Notes: generated by a model from the letters alone, not told the origin. A DNA stretch of 46,801 nt from an uncultured Oscillospiraceae bacterium (GCA_947630645.1 CANRIF010000007.1:1-46801), one strand, 5' to 3'; shown: positions 24,105 to 31,936, counted from the first letter of the stretch. Made by a program: numbers and translations.

Positions 24105-25448
24105 TCACTTTTCCAGTCCCATCAGGGCCTCGGTCACCCGCTCGAAGCCCATAGCGCGGCTGGCCTTCACCAGCACGGCGTCGCCGTCGTGAATGAGGTC
24201 CGGCAGCGCCGCCACCAGTTCCTTCACCGTGGCGAACCAGGGCGCGCCCTTCCCCGCCCCCTCGGCCAGGGGCTTTGCCTCCAGGCCGCAGGCGATCACC
24301 AGGGCGCACTTTTCCGCCGCGAAAGCGCCGATCTGGCGGTGCAGCGCCGCGCTGGCAGGGCCAAGCTCCCGCATATCGCCCAAGATGGCCACGTGCCGCC
24401 CGGGCAGATGCGACAGGCTCTCTATGGCGCTCCGCACGCTGGTGGGATTGGCGTTGTAGCAGTCGTCCACCACGGTGATGCGGCCTGTGTCGATGACCCG
24501 GCCCCGGCTTCCGACGGTCTCATAGGCCGCCACGCCCCGGGCGATCTCGTCGTCCGTCAGGCCCAGCTGGAGCCCCACCGCCGCGCCCATGAGCGCGGCG
24601 TAGACCATGTGGTCCCCAAAGGCGGGGATGTGGACCGGGATGCGGCGCTGACCCGCGCAGATGACGCAGCCCATGGTCTCCGCCCCCTCCGGCGCCACGT
24701 CCACGGCCCGGATGTCACAGTGTTCCCCCAGGCCGAACAGGACTGTGCGGCGGCCGAAATCGTGGCCCCGCAGCAGCGCATCGTCGCCGTTGGCGATGAT
24801 GACGGCGTCCGGGGCCATGCCCGTCACCATCTCGCCCTTGGCCCGCAGCACGCCGGGCCGGTCGCCCAGAAACTCCAGGTGGGCGTCGCCGATCAGCGTG
24901 TACACACCGATGTCCGGCCGGACCATCTCCGCCAGCCGGGTCATCTCCCCGAAGCCGGAGATGCCCATCTCCACCACGGCGGCCTGGTGGCGCTCCTCCA
25001 GGCGGAACAGCGTCAGCGGCACGCCCAACTCGTTGTTGAAATTCTTTTCCGTCTTCAGCGTCTCATACCGGGCCGACAGCACCGAGGCGATCATCTCCTT
25101 GGCGGTGGTCTTCCCCACCGACCCGGTCACGCCCACGAAGGGGATGTCGAACTGCGTCCGGTACCAGGCCGCCACGGCCCGCAGCGCCGCCTGGGTGTCC
25201 GGCACGACGATCTGGGCCACCGGCGCGCCGCAGGACCGCTGGCACAGCACGCAGGCCGCGCCCTTTTCCGCCGCCTGGCCGATGAAATCATGGCCGTCCA
25301 CCCGCTCGCCGGGGATGGCCGCGAAAAGACAGCCCGGCTGGATGGCCCGGCTGTCCGTGACGATCGCCGTCAACTCCCCCACGGGGAGCGGTCCGTTTGC
25401 CTTTCCGCCCGTGACCGCGAGGATCACGGACGGCGTCAGATGTCTCAT
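24105..25448 (-). CDS. murF: UDP-N-acetylmuramoyl-tripeptide--D-Ala-D-Ala ligase
   Basis: MurF adds D-Ala-D-Ala to UDP-MurNAc-tripeptide, completing the peptidoglycan precursor. The 447-residue Mur ligase has the N-terminal substrate domain, the ATP loop GVTGSVGKTTAKEMI (about 109-123), FNNELGVPLTL (carboxylated-lysine region nearby) and the C-terminal DDCYNANPTSVRSAIE. It lies ten bases after ddl, which makes its D-Ala-D-Ala substrate. GGCGGAGAG precedes the ATG. Confidence 0.96.
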   Translation of the reverse strand: MRHLTPSVILAVTGGKANGPLPVGELTAIVTDSRAIQPGCLFAAIPGERVDGHDFIGQAAEKGAACVLCQRSCGAPVAQIVVPDTQAALRAVAAWYRTQFDIPFVGVTGSVGKTTAKEMIASVLSARYETLKTEKNFNNELGVPLTLFRLEERHQAAVVEMGISGFGEMTRLAEMVRPDIGVYTLIGDAHLEFLGDRPGVLRAKGEMVTGMAPDAVIIANGDDALLRGHDFGRRTVLFGLGEHCDIRAVDVAPEGAETMGCVICAGQRRIPVHIPAFGDHMVYAALMGAAVGLQLGLTDDEIARGVAAYETVGSRGRVIDTGRITVVDDCYNANPTSVRSAIESLSHLPGRHVAILGDMRELGPASAALHRQIGAFAAEKCALVIACGLEAKPLAEGAGKGAPWFATVKELVAALPDLIHDGDAVLVKASRAMGFERVTEALMGLEK

Positions 25449-25458
25449 ACTCTCCGCC

Positions 25459-26484
25459 TCACTGATATTTTTTCATGGACAGGTCGATCAGCCTCTGGCA
25501 CAGCGCGGCGTAATCCATCCCCATAGCCCGGCCCATGCGGGGGATCAGGCTGGTGGGCGTCATGCCTGGCAGGGTGTTGGCCTCCAGGCAGTAAAATACG
25601 CCGTCGCCGCCCATAATGAAGTCCACCCGGCCGTAGGCCTGCAGGTGCAGCGCCTCATAGGCCCGCTCGGCCAGGCGCTGTATCTCGGCAGTCTCCTCCG
25701 CCGTGAGGGACGCGGGACAGGGCTCGTCGGTCAGGCCAGGCTGGTATTTGTTCTTGTAGTCGTAAAAACCGCTCTTGGGGATGATCTCCGTCACGGGCAT
25801 GGCCTTGCCGTCCAGCACGCCCACGGTCAGCTCCCGCCCGGCGATGAACCGCTCGGCCAGCACCGTGTCCTCGTAGCGGAACGCCAGTTCCAGCGCCGCG
25901 GCGTACTCCTCCGGGCCGCGGACGATGGTGGTCCCCACGCTGCTGCCGCCGGAGCAGGGCTTCACCACGCATGGAAACGGCGGCTCCGGCGCGTCCTCCC
26001 CCCGGCGCACGGTCACGCCGTCCGCCACGGGAACCCCCGCGTCGCGCAGAAGGAGTTTGGTCAGTTCCTTGTTCATGGCGAGGGCGCTGCCCAGATAGCC
26101 GCTGCCCGTATATTTGACGCCGTTGATATCGAAGTAGGCCTGGAGTTTGCCATTCTCCCCCTCCTCCCCGTGCAGGGCGAGGAAGGCGATATCCGCCGCC
26201 TGGCAGATGGCCAGCACGTTTGGCCCCACCAGGCCCTGGCCGGGGCGCATGGCCCGCACCGCGTCCAGATCCGGGGCGTCCTCCCCCACGGCAAAGCGGC
26301 TGCCGCCGTCCGTCTGGGTGAACACGTCCTCTATCGCGTCGAAGGGTTCCGTCCAGCCCAGGAACAGGTCCACCAGCGCGACCCGGTGGCCCAGGCCGCG
26401 GAGCGCGGCGGCGATGTTCATGCCGCCGGACAGGGACACGTCCCGCTCATGGGAAAGCCCTCCGCATAAGACTGCGATCTTCAT
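25459..26484 (-). CDS. ddl: D-alanine--D-alanine ligase
   Basis: The 341-residue ATP-grasp enzyme joins two D-alanines. Visible family segments are AVLCGGLSHERDVSLSGG at the N-terminus, FLALHGEEGENGKLQAYFD, PCVVKPCSGGSSVGTTIV (ATP-grasp lysine) and the C-terminal YCLEANTLPGMTPTSLIP. GAGGAG lies six bases before the ATG. With murF it forms a two-gene precursor operon. Confidence 0.96.
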   Translation of the reverse strand: MKIAVLCGGLSHERDVSLSGGMNIAAALRGLGHRVALVDLFLGWTEPFDAIEDVFTQTDGGSRFAVGEDAPDLDAVRAMRPGQGLVGPNVLAICQAADIAFLALHGEEGENGKLQAYFDINGVKYTGSGYLGSALAMNKELTKLLLRDAGVPVADGVTVRRGEDAPEPPFPCVVKPCSGGSSVGTTIVRGPEEYAAALELAFRYEDTVLAERFIAGRELTVGVLDGKAMPVTEIIPKSGFYDYKNKYQPGLTDEPCPASLTAEETAEIQRLAERAYEALHLQAYGRVDFIMGGDGVFYCLEANTLPGMTPTSLIPRMGRAMGMDYAALCQRLIDLSMKKYQ

Positions 26485-26529
26485 ATCCGTCTCCTCTTGA
26501 AATCTTGAAAGATTTGTCGATCAGTTCGC

Positions 26530-26535
26530 ATTATA
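26530..26535 (-). promoter_or_regulatory. Candidate -10 element for ddl-murF
   Basis: A perfect TATAAT on the minus strand (26535-26530) lies about 45 bases upstream of ddl, but no convincing -35 hexamer is found 16-18 bases upstream. The gap 26485-26709 otherwise holds only AT-rich sequence and the plus-strand promoter for the exonuclease gene. Confidence 0.35.
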
Positions 26536-26646
26536 TCCGCTATGAATTGCAAGTAACATTGTGCTTTGTGCTTGAAACAATGAAAAAAATGCTATATTCG
26601 ATCCAAGATCCATTTTTCATATATCCGGCATATCCTCGTAATTATA

Positions 26647-26675
26647 TTGTCATTTTTTCAAAAATATGTTAAGAT
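26647..26675 (+). promoter_or_regulatory. Promoter for the DEDDh exonuclease gene
   Basis: TTGTCA (26647-26652), 17 bases, TAAGAT (26670-26675). The leader is about 28 bases and carries a GGAAGG ribosome site nine bases before the ATG. Confidence 0.65.
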
Positions 26676-26709
26676 GGCAGATAGTGTACGCTAAGGAAGG
26701 ACATAGACC

Positions 26710-27678
26710 ATGCCATACATTGTCATCGACCTGGAGTGGAACCAGGCCATGAGCGCGAGATCATCCGTTTTCAACCATCTTCCCATCCATCTGCGGGGCG
26801 AGATCATCCAGATCGGCGCCGTGAAGCTGCACGACGACTTCACCCCCGGCGAGGAGTTCCAGTGCGACGTTAGCCCCGTGTGGTTCCGGAAGATGCACTA
26901 CAAGGTGAAGAAACTCACCGGCTTCGACAATGCCCGCCTGTCCCACGGGATGTCGTTCCCCGACGCGCTGGAGCGGTTCCTGGCCTGGTGCGGCCCGGAC
27001 TGCACCTTCATGACCTGGGGCTACGACGACAGCGGCATCATGGAGCAAAACTGCATCATCCACGATCTGGACATCGACTGGATGGGCCAGTGGGTCAATT
27101 TGCAGCTGATCTACAATATGCTCACCGAGGACCCGGACCGGAACCAGAAATCCCTGGAGACGGCCATGGAACACTTCGGCATCGAGCAGACACGTATCGC
27201 CCACGACGCGCTGGGCGACGCCTACAACACCGCCCTGGTCTGCTCCAAGCTGGACCTGCGCCGGGGCCTGGACAGCTACCCGGACCTGATCCACCAGCTG
27301 ACCCGCCGGACCCACAGCGCCGGCGACGGCCAGAACGGGCCCGACCCGCTGGAACACAACGTCTCCCCCTCCTATCCCACCCGGGAGGCGCTGTGGCAGG
27401 CGGTGGAGGCGTCCCAGGCCGTGTGTCCCGACTGCGGCAAGGCGCTGGAGCGCAGCCGCTGGGTCAGCCAGGGCGACCGGCGGTATATGGCCATGGCCCA
27501 GTGCGACGAACACGGCGCGTTTCTCTGCCGCATCCGGGTGCGCCAGGACGAGGACGGCCAGTGGCTGGCAAACCGCCTCCTGTACCGGGCCGACGAGGAC
27601 ATGGTCAAGAACTTCCAGGAGCGCCGCTCCCGGCCCCGCCGCCGCCGGGCCAGAAAAAAGCCTGCGGACCCCGCGTGA
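26710..27678 (+). CDS. DEDDh-type 3'-5' exonuclease (ERI-1/KapD-like) with C-terminal cysteine pair and basic tail
   Basis: The 322-residue protein has an RNase T-like fold with the DEDDh residues D7 and E9 (VIDLEW), D106/D107 (WGYDDSG), H165 and D170 (AHDALGD). MHYKVKKLTGF after the first motif is typical of the KapD/ERI-1 group. The C-terminal third adds a CPDCGK pair (about 243-248), a second Cys/His group (QCDEHGAFLC, about 267-276) that could form a zinc site, and an Arg/Lys-rich tail (last 20 residues) likely to bind nucleic acid. The substrate is unknown; family members act on RNA ends. It is monocistronic, between its promoter and a strong terminator. Confidence 0.88.
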   Translation: MPYIVIDLEWNQAMSARSSVFNHLPIHLRGEIIQIGAVKLHDDFTPGEEFQCDVSPVWFRKMHYKVKKLTGFDNARLSHGMSFPDALERFLAWCGPDCTFMTWGYDDSGIMEQNCIIHDLDIDWMGQWVNLQLIYNMLTEDPDRNQKSLETAMEHFGIEQTRIAHDALGDAYNTALVCSKLDLRRGLDSYPDLIHQLTRRTHSAGDGQNGPDPLEHNVSPSYPTREALWQAVEASQAVCPDCGKALERSRWVSQGDRRYMAMAQCDEHGAFLCRIRVRQDEDGQWLANRLLYRADEDMVKNFQERRSRPRRRRARKKPADPA

Positions 27679-27685
27679 ATACAGA

Positions 27686-27717
27686 AAAAATGGCCTGCCC
27701 GTAGGCAGGCCATTTTT
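27686..27717. terminator. Strong bidirectional terminator
   Basis: A 14-bp stem (27686-27699 with 27704-27717, 4-base loop) with A-rich left and T-rich right ends lies between the convergent stops at 27678 and 27732. It serves the exonuclease gene and the secreted-protein gene. Confidence 0.92.
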
Positions 27718-27731
27718 CTATCCGCCGTCCT

Positions 27732-29720
27732 TTACCAGCAATACAGCCCATCACCGGCCAGCGGCCGGATGTCCGCGCCGTCCACCACGTCGTCGCAGCC
27801 GGCAGTAGCCAGGCAGTAGGCGCCGCTGACCATGGCCTGCGCGCCCGTGAGATAGGCGTTGTAGGCCCCTTCGCTGACAGGGTCCGCCCCGACGCTGGCG
27901 GCGGTGATCCGCCCAAGTTCCACCTTGTTGCCGGATGCGTCCAGACAATACCGGACAAAGCTGATCGAGCCGTAGCCCTGATACATATCGGACTGCATGG
28001 TGATGATGTCCGCCTGGCCGGTGGCCTCGTCCACCTTGACGAACAGGTTGAGATACCCCGCCAGATGCGTGTCCGACCCCTCTTCCAGCTGGATGCTCCG
28101 GACGCTCCCGTCCTTCACCGTGAGTACATAGGCCCGGCGCATCCCGTTGGCGTCCGGCTCGTCCACATAGACGAAATCCGTCCGGCCGTCCCGGTCCACA
28201 TCGCCGAATACGCCCACCCAGTCCATAGCGATATTCTCCATCCAGTAGCTCTGGAGCAGGGCGAGGTCCTGGTCCGCCCCCACATAAGGCGTCGGGGGCG
28301 CGCCGCCCACCTCCACCGCCGGTCCCGTGCCGGCGTAGATGTACGACACCTCCGCCAGCGGCTCGCCGCTGGAGAGCGTCACCGACGTATCGATCAGATG
28401 GCCGGCGGCGTCATATGTATTCTCATAGTTGACCACCCGATAGGGCGTCCCGGCGGCGTCGGCGCTGTAAAACTCCTCCGTCGCCATATTGCCGCGGCCG
28501 TCATAGTACCGCCAGGTGAAAAAGCGGCCGTCCTGGGTATAGGAGCGGGCGAGCGAGCCGTCGTCGTTGTAGTAGTACTCCTCGCTCCAGCGGCCCGCCG
28601 TCTCATCCGGGAGCAGCACCTCAAAGGTATTGGGGTCCATCGACAGGGCGATGCCGTACTCCTCCCGTATCTCGCGGCCCGTTTCGTCGTAGGTGTATTT
28701 CCAGTAAAAGAGCCGCTGGTCAAAATCGCCCTCCGGACCGGTGCCCCGCACCTCCGCGACCATGCGCCCGGCACTGTCATAGCCGTAGACGGTCCACGCG
28801 CCCCCGCCGCTCCATGTCTCGCTCTTACCGGTCAGGCGCCCGGTCCCGTCGTAACGATAGTCGGTGACGGAGGATAACTTGCCGTCGTAATAGAGTTCCT
28901 CGCGGACCAACTCCCCCTGGACGCCGTATGTATATACCTCACGGGAGGAGCGCCATGTGGCGATGTCGGGCGCATCGATATTGGCGCCCAGCTCCGTGAG
29001 CGAAGTGTCCATCTCCAAAAGCGCCGCTCCCTCGGCCGCCTCCTGTTCCGGAGCCGTTTCCCCATCCGCCGGTTCCTGGGCGGCGGATGCCTTGAGCTGC
29101 TCCAGGGTGACGGAGCTGTCCGCCGCCATGCCGCTCCCCGGCTGATACGCGCTTGCCAGGACGACCGCGGCGTCGTGGACGGCGTGGAACTGCTCGGCGC
29201 TGATCTCCGCCCCGTCCTGCCAGAAGCGAGAGTAGCCCACAGCCCCGGCCACATCCTCCTCCGCCCGAAGGGTACGGGTGGTCACGGTCCCGTCGGAGCC
29301 AGGCACGAAGATGGTGTAATCGTCTATCCGCACGTTGTTGAAGTTGTGATAGCGGTACGCCAGCCGTATGGCCCCCTCAAAGCTGACCTCCACCATGCTG
29401 CATTCCGGCGAACCGGCCAGCAGTTCGCCGTCGTTGCAGAATATCATCACCGGGTTCCCTATCATATCCATGCCGAACAGCCAGCAGTACAGCATCTGCC
29501 CGCCCTCGCAGTACAGCACCGCCAGTTCGGAACTTCCATCCCCGTTGACATCGTAGGCGAGAAAACGGGCGTCGTTCTCCGCGGCCATCTGCTCCGCCAC
29601 GCCGATCAGTGCCTCCGGCAGATACCCTGTCCCGGCCGCCTGCGCCGCCGTTCCCCCGGCAAAGACAGCCGAGACGAGCAGGGCCACGGCCGCCGCTATA
29701 CACGATATCCTCTTTTTCAT
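27732..29720 (-). CDS. Large secreted protein with YD-like repeats and calcium-loop-like motifs
   Basis: The 662-residue protein has a classical signal peptide (basic MKKR, hydrophobic 8-22, AQA-A site near 28). An N-terminal domain (about 32-200) starts with DVNGDGSSEL (57-66), an EF-hand/FG-GAP-like loop. An acidic Ala/Glu linker (about 205-245) precedes about eight Tyr/Gly/Asp-rich repeats (about 265-460) of the form Y-x-Y-D-x-x-G-R, as in YD/RHS repeats (for example TDYRYDGTGRLTG and YGYDSAGRMV). A C-terminal domain follows with another loop, GDVDRDGRTD (about 513). It lacks an RHS core or toxin tip and any sorting signal, so it is probably a soluble secreted or wall-associated protein. 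I do not recognise a specific family. It has its own promoter and terminator. Confidence 0.8.
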   Translation of the reverse strand: MKKRISCIAAAVALLVSAVFAGGTAAQAAGTGYLPEALIGVAEQMAAENDARFLAYDVNGDGSSELAVLYCEGGQMLYCWLFGMDMIGNPVMIFCNDGELLAGSPECSMVEVSFEGAIRLAYRYHNFNNVRIDDYTIFVPGSDGTVTTRTLRAEEDVAGAVGYSRFWQDGAEISAEQFHAVHDAAVVLASAYQPGSGMAADSSVTLEQLKASAAQEPADGETAPEQEAAEGAALLEMDTSLTELGANIDAPDIATWRSSREVYTYGVQGELVREELYYDGKLSSVTDYRYDGTGRLTGKSETWSGGGAWTVYGYDSAGRMVAEVRGTGPEGDFDQRLFYWKYTYDETGREIREEYGIALSMDPNTFEVLLPDETAGRWSEEYYYNDDGSLARSYTQDGRFFTWRYYDGRGNMATEEFYSADAAGTPYRVVNYENTYDAAGHLIDTSVTLSSGEPLAEVSYIYAGTGPAVEVGGAPPTPYVGADQDLALLQSYWMENIAMDWVGVFGDVDRDGRTDFVYVDEPDANGMRRAYVLTVKDGSVRSIQLEEGSDTHLAGYLNLFVKVDEATGQADIITMQSDMYQGYGSISFVRYCLDASGNKVELGRITAASVGADPVSEGAYNAYLTGAQAMVSGAYCLATAGCDDVVDGADIRPLAGDGLYCW

Positions 29721-29767
29721 ATCCGCTCACCTCTCCGATATACCGCTGTGTCTTGTTCAGTATAACG

Positions 29768-29796
29768 ATTATAACAATCTGCGGGCGCACCGTCAA
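29768..29796 (-). promoter_or_regulatory. Promoter for the secreted repeat protein
   Basis: On the minus strand TTGACG (29796-29791), 17 bases, TATAAT (29773-29768): near-consensus sigma-A. It begins directly after the xerD terminator. A GGAGAGG site precedes the ATG at 29720. Confidence 0.8.
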
Positions 29797-29834
29797 TCAA
29801 AAAACACGGCCCCGGCTGTCCGCCGGGACCGTGT
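29797..29834 (-). terminator. Rho-independent terminator after xerD
   Basis: A 13-bp GC-rich stem with one wobble pair (29804-29816 with 29822-29834, 5-base loop) is followed on the minus strand by a T-run. It starts 12 bases after the xerD stop codon. Confidence 0.9.
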
Positions 29835-29846
29835 CCGCGCTCTTCA

Positions 29847-30737
29847 TTACGCCCTGGGATGGGCCTTGTTGTAGATGTCCTTCAGCTGCTTCTTCACCAG
29901 CTGGGAGTAGATCTGGGTAGAACTGATGTCTGCGTGGCCCAGCATCTCCTGGATGGAGTGCAGGTCCGCGCCGTTTTCCAAGAGGTGTGTGGCGAAGCTG
30001 TGGCGCAGGGTGTGGGGCGTGATGTCCTTTTCGATGCCCGCCTTCTGCTGGTAGCTCTTGATGATCTTCCAGAACCCCTGGCGGCTCATCCGCTCCCCGC
30101 TGACGTTGACGAACAGCGCCCTCTCCCCGGGCGAGGCGATCATCTCCGGGCGGATGAATTCCACATAGTCCTTCAGCGCCTTGATGGCCTTGGGGTACAG
30201 CGGGATGGCCCGCACCCGGTCGCGGCCCCGGCAGTGGATGATGCCGGCGGACAGGTTCACGTCCGACACGTCCATGCCGATCAGTTCGCTGACCCGGATA
30301 CCGGTGGCGTACAGCAGTTCCAGCATGGCCCGGTCCCGGTAACCCTTGCGGTCGGTACACTCCGGCTGGGCCAGCAGCAACTCCACCTCCTGCGCGGTGA
30401 GGATCTGGGGCAGCTTATGCTCGGCCTTGTCCGGCACCAGCTTTCCGGTGGGGTTCTTCTCCACATAGCCCTGCATCCGCATCCAGACGTAGAAGTTCTT
30501 CAGCGAGGCGATCCCCCGGGACACGGTAGCGATCGACTTACCGGCGGTGCGGAGCGAGTCCACATATTCGCACAGTTCATCCTCGTCGGCGGTGACATAA
30601 TCGCCCGCGTCGTTGGCATCCAGGTACTCGCCGAACTGGCGGATGTCCCGCAGATAGGAGCTGAGGGTATTCTTGGACGCCTTTTTCTCGTCGGCCAGAT
30701 ACCGCTCATACTTCGTCAGACACTCTGAATTCGTCAC
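29847..30737 (-). CDS. xerD: XerD-type tyrosine recombinase
   Basis: XerD with XerC resolves chromosome dimers at dif. The 296-residue protein (GTG start at 30737, chosen for the GGAGGAG site upstream; an ATG at 30761 is in frame) has an N-terminal SAM-like core-binding domain and a catalytic domain with R148, H242, R245, H268 and Y277. The beta-hairpin position that carries the catalytic lysine in E. coli XerD (GKG) reads CRG here, with R170 in place of lysine. The gene is monocistronic and not next to any mobile element, which favours a housekeeping role. Other tyrosine recombinases cannot be excluded from the sequence alone. Confidence 0.9.
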   Translation of the reverse strand: MTNSECLTKYERYLADEKKASKNTLSSYLRDIRQFGEYLDANDAGDYVTADEDELCEYVDSLRTAGKSIATVSRGIASLKNFYVWMRMQGYVEKNPTGKLVPDKAEHKLPQILTAQEVELLLAQPECTDRKGYRDRAMLELLYATGIRVSELIGMDVSDVNLSAGIIHCRGRDRVRAIPLYPKAIKALKDYVEFIRPEMIASPGERALFVNVSGERMSRQGFWKIIKSYQQKAGIEKDITPHTLRHSFATHLLENGADLHSIQEMLGHADISSTQIYSQLVKKQLKDIYNKAHPRA

Positions 30738-30754
30738 AGTGGCCACGCTCCTCC

Positions 30755-30812
30755 ATGTCATTTGACATAATCATCGTGACATAACTATAATACAACTTCA
30801 GAATGTAATCAA
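30755..30812 (-). promoter_or_regulatory. xerD promoter with overlapping TGACATAA repeats
   Basis: On the minus strand TTGATT (30812-30807), 17 bases, TATAGT (30789-30784). Directly downstream lie two direct copies of TGACATAA (30763-30770 and 30777-30784), and ATGTCA (30755-30760) forms a palindrome with the first copy around a 2-base centre. The repeats cover the expected start of transcription, as an operator would. Confidence 0.55.
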
Positions 30813-31027
30813 GGGTTTTTTGCGATTTATGTAATTTTTGTAACTTTTAACGGAAATTATGTAAAGTAATTTCTTTAGAAAGTTACATTTTGTAATTTTA
30901 ATTTTCCGAGAAAATGGGATTTCACCCCAAAAACAGTAGCAATAGTTACAATATATTTCGATATATAGTGTTATTGTAACTGTTTATGTGTACCTTGATG
31001 GTGAAAACAGTTCGTTATCAAAAATGA
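30813..31027. other. AT-rich intergenic region with TGTAA/TTACA motifs and inverted repeats
   Basis: No gene is evident here. The region holds at least six TGTAA and two TTACA half-sites. One 10-bp perfect inverted repeat pairs 30944-30953 (AGTTACAATA) with 30972-30981 (18-base gap). A second, 8-bp one pairs 30978-30985 (AACTGTTT) with 31005-31012, overlapping the first. A third palindrome, TTACA-TTT-TGTAA, is at about 30884-30896. No classical terminator follows the TIGR04086 gene, so these structures may end or regulate transcription. Confidence 0.5.
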
Positions 31028-31429
31028 CTAACGGCGGCGTTTTTTATGTCTATTTTGACGAATGGACAGCAGCGCCCCCGCCAAGGCGCCCACGGCGGCG
31101 GCCCCGGCAAGGCAGGCCAGCCACAGGCCAAAGGCGCTTTTCCCGCCGCCCAAGGCGCACAGCAGCGCCGCCAGCGCCACATAGATCCCGCCGATGGCGC
31201 CGCCGGTGGCCAGGGCCTGCCGCGCCCGCACCTTTGCGATGACGGCGGTGGGCAGCAGCACAGCCAGCGCCGCCGCGGCCGGGGCGCACAGCGTGGCAAC
31301 GGAAAGAGGCAGCAGTTCCCCGGACACGGCCCAGGCCGCGGGCAGCAGGAGCAGCGCCGTCAGGACCAGGGCGCACCCCTCCCCCATGGCCGCGGCGGCG
31401 GCAAAGGAACTCTTTTTCAGAAACGACAT
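31028..31429 (-). CDS. TIGR04086 family membrane protein
   Basis: The 133-residue protein has four hydrophobic helices (about 18-40, 45-65, 72-92 and 98-120), small-residue rich, and a basic tail (NRHKKRRR). Length, topology and position next to yajC match the TIGR04086 (YrzE-like) family of unknown function. The ATG at 31429 has GGAGGG seven bases upstream, within a hairpin. Confidence 0.75.
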   Translation of the reverse strand: MSFLKKSSFAAAAAMGEGCALVLTALLLLPAAWAVSGELLPLSVATLCAPAAAALAVLLPTAVIAKVRARQALATGGAIGGIYVALAALLCALGGGKSAFGLWLACLAGAAAVGALAGALLSIRQNRHKKRRR

Positions 31430-31434
31430 AATAG

Positions 31435-31478
31435 ATCCCTCCGGAAATCAGGCTGATAAAGCCTATTCCCGGAGGGAT
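31435..31478 (-). promoter_or_regulatory. Hairpin sequestering the ribosome site of the TIGR04086 gene
   Basis: A perfect 10-bp outer stem (31435-31444 with 31469-31478) and a 5-bp inner stem (31450-31454 with 31460-31464) fill most of the gap after yajC. On the minus strand the 3' arm contains the GGAGGG ribosome site of the next gene. No U-run follows, so a translational effect or RNA-processing role is likelier than termination. Confidence 0.55.
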
Positions 31479-31498
31479 GCGTTCATGCGTACAAACGA

Positions 31499-31909
31499 TC
31501 AGTTCTGGGGTTCCTCGGTCTGCTTGCCCACGCTGGACACGGCCCACTTCATAAGCTGGACGCGGACCCGGTCGTCGCTGGTCTCGATGACGATGGCGTT
31601 CTCCTTGATGTTGACGATCTTGCCCATGATGCCGCCGATGGTGGTGATGGTGTCGCCCACAGACAGGTTGTCGCGCATCTCCTGGGCCTTCTTCTTGCGC
31701 TTGTTCTCCGGCCGGATCATGAAGAAGTAGAACACCGCGATCAGGACGACCATCATGATGATCATGCTGACCATGCTGCCGCCGCCGGCCGCGGAACCGT
31801 CAGCCGCCGCCGCGTCGGTGCTGGCGGGCACGCAGCCGGAAAAGATCATAACGAACAGAGCGGCCAGCGCCGCCAGCGCGACGCCCCGGAAAAGACGGGA
31901 AAGTTTCAT
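31499..31909 (-). CDS. yajC: YajC, Sec translocase auxiliary subunit, with N-terminal lipobox
   Basis: YajC accompanies SecDF in protein export. The 136-residue protein has the typical single helix (about 46-67, ending FYFFMIRPENKRKKK) followed by the conserved cytoplasmic SVGDTITTIGGIMGKIVNI. Unusually, it begins with an extra signal-like helix and a lipobox (IFSGC, cysteine at 26) and an Ala/Ser/Gly linker before the usual helix, so it may be lipidated. GGAGGT lies before the ATG. It has its own promoter inside tgt; secD/secF are not in view. Confidence 0.92.
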   Translation of the reverse strand: MKLSRLFRGVALAALAALFVMIFSGCVPASTDAAAADGSAAGGGSMVSMIIMMVVLIAVFYFFMIRPENKRKKKAQEMRDNLSVGDTITTIGGIMGKIVNIKENAIVIETSDDRVRVQLMKWAVSSVGKQTEEPQN

Positions 31910-31936
31910 CTGATTACCTCCAAAAGTATTGTTATC

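Noticed and set aside
30762-31027. Search for a SCIFF-type ribosomal peptide gene and its maturase near yajC/TIGR04086
   Set aside because: These can occur near yajC in Clostridia, but this gap has no short cysteine-rich frame with a ribosome site, and the next gene is xerD.
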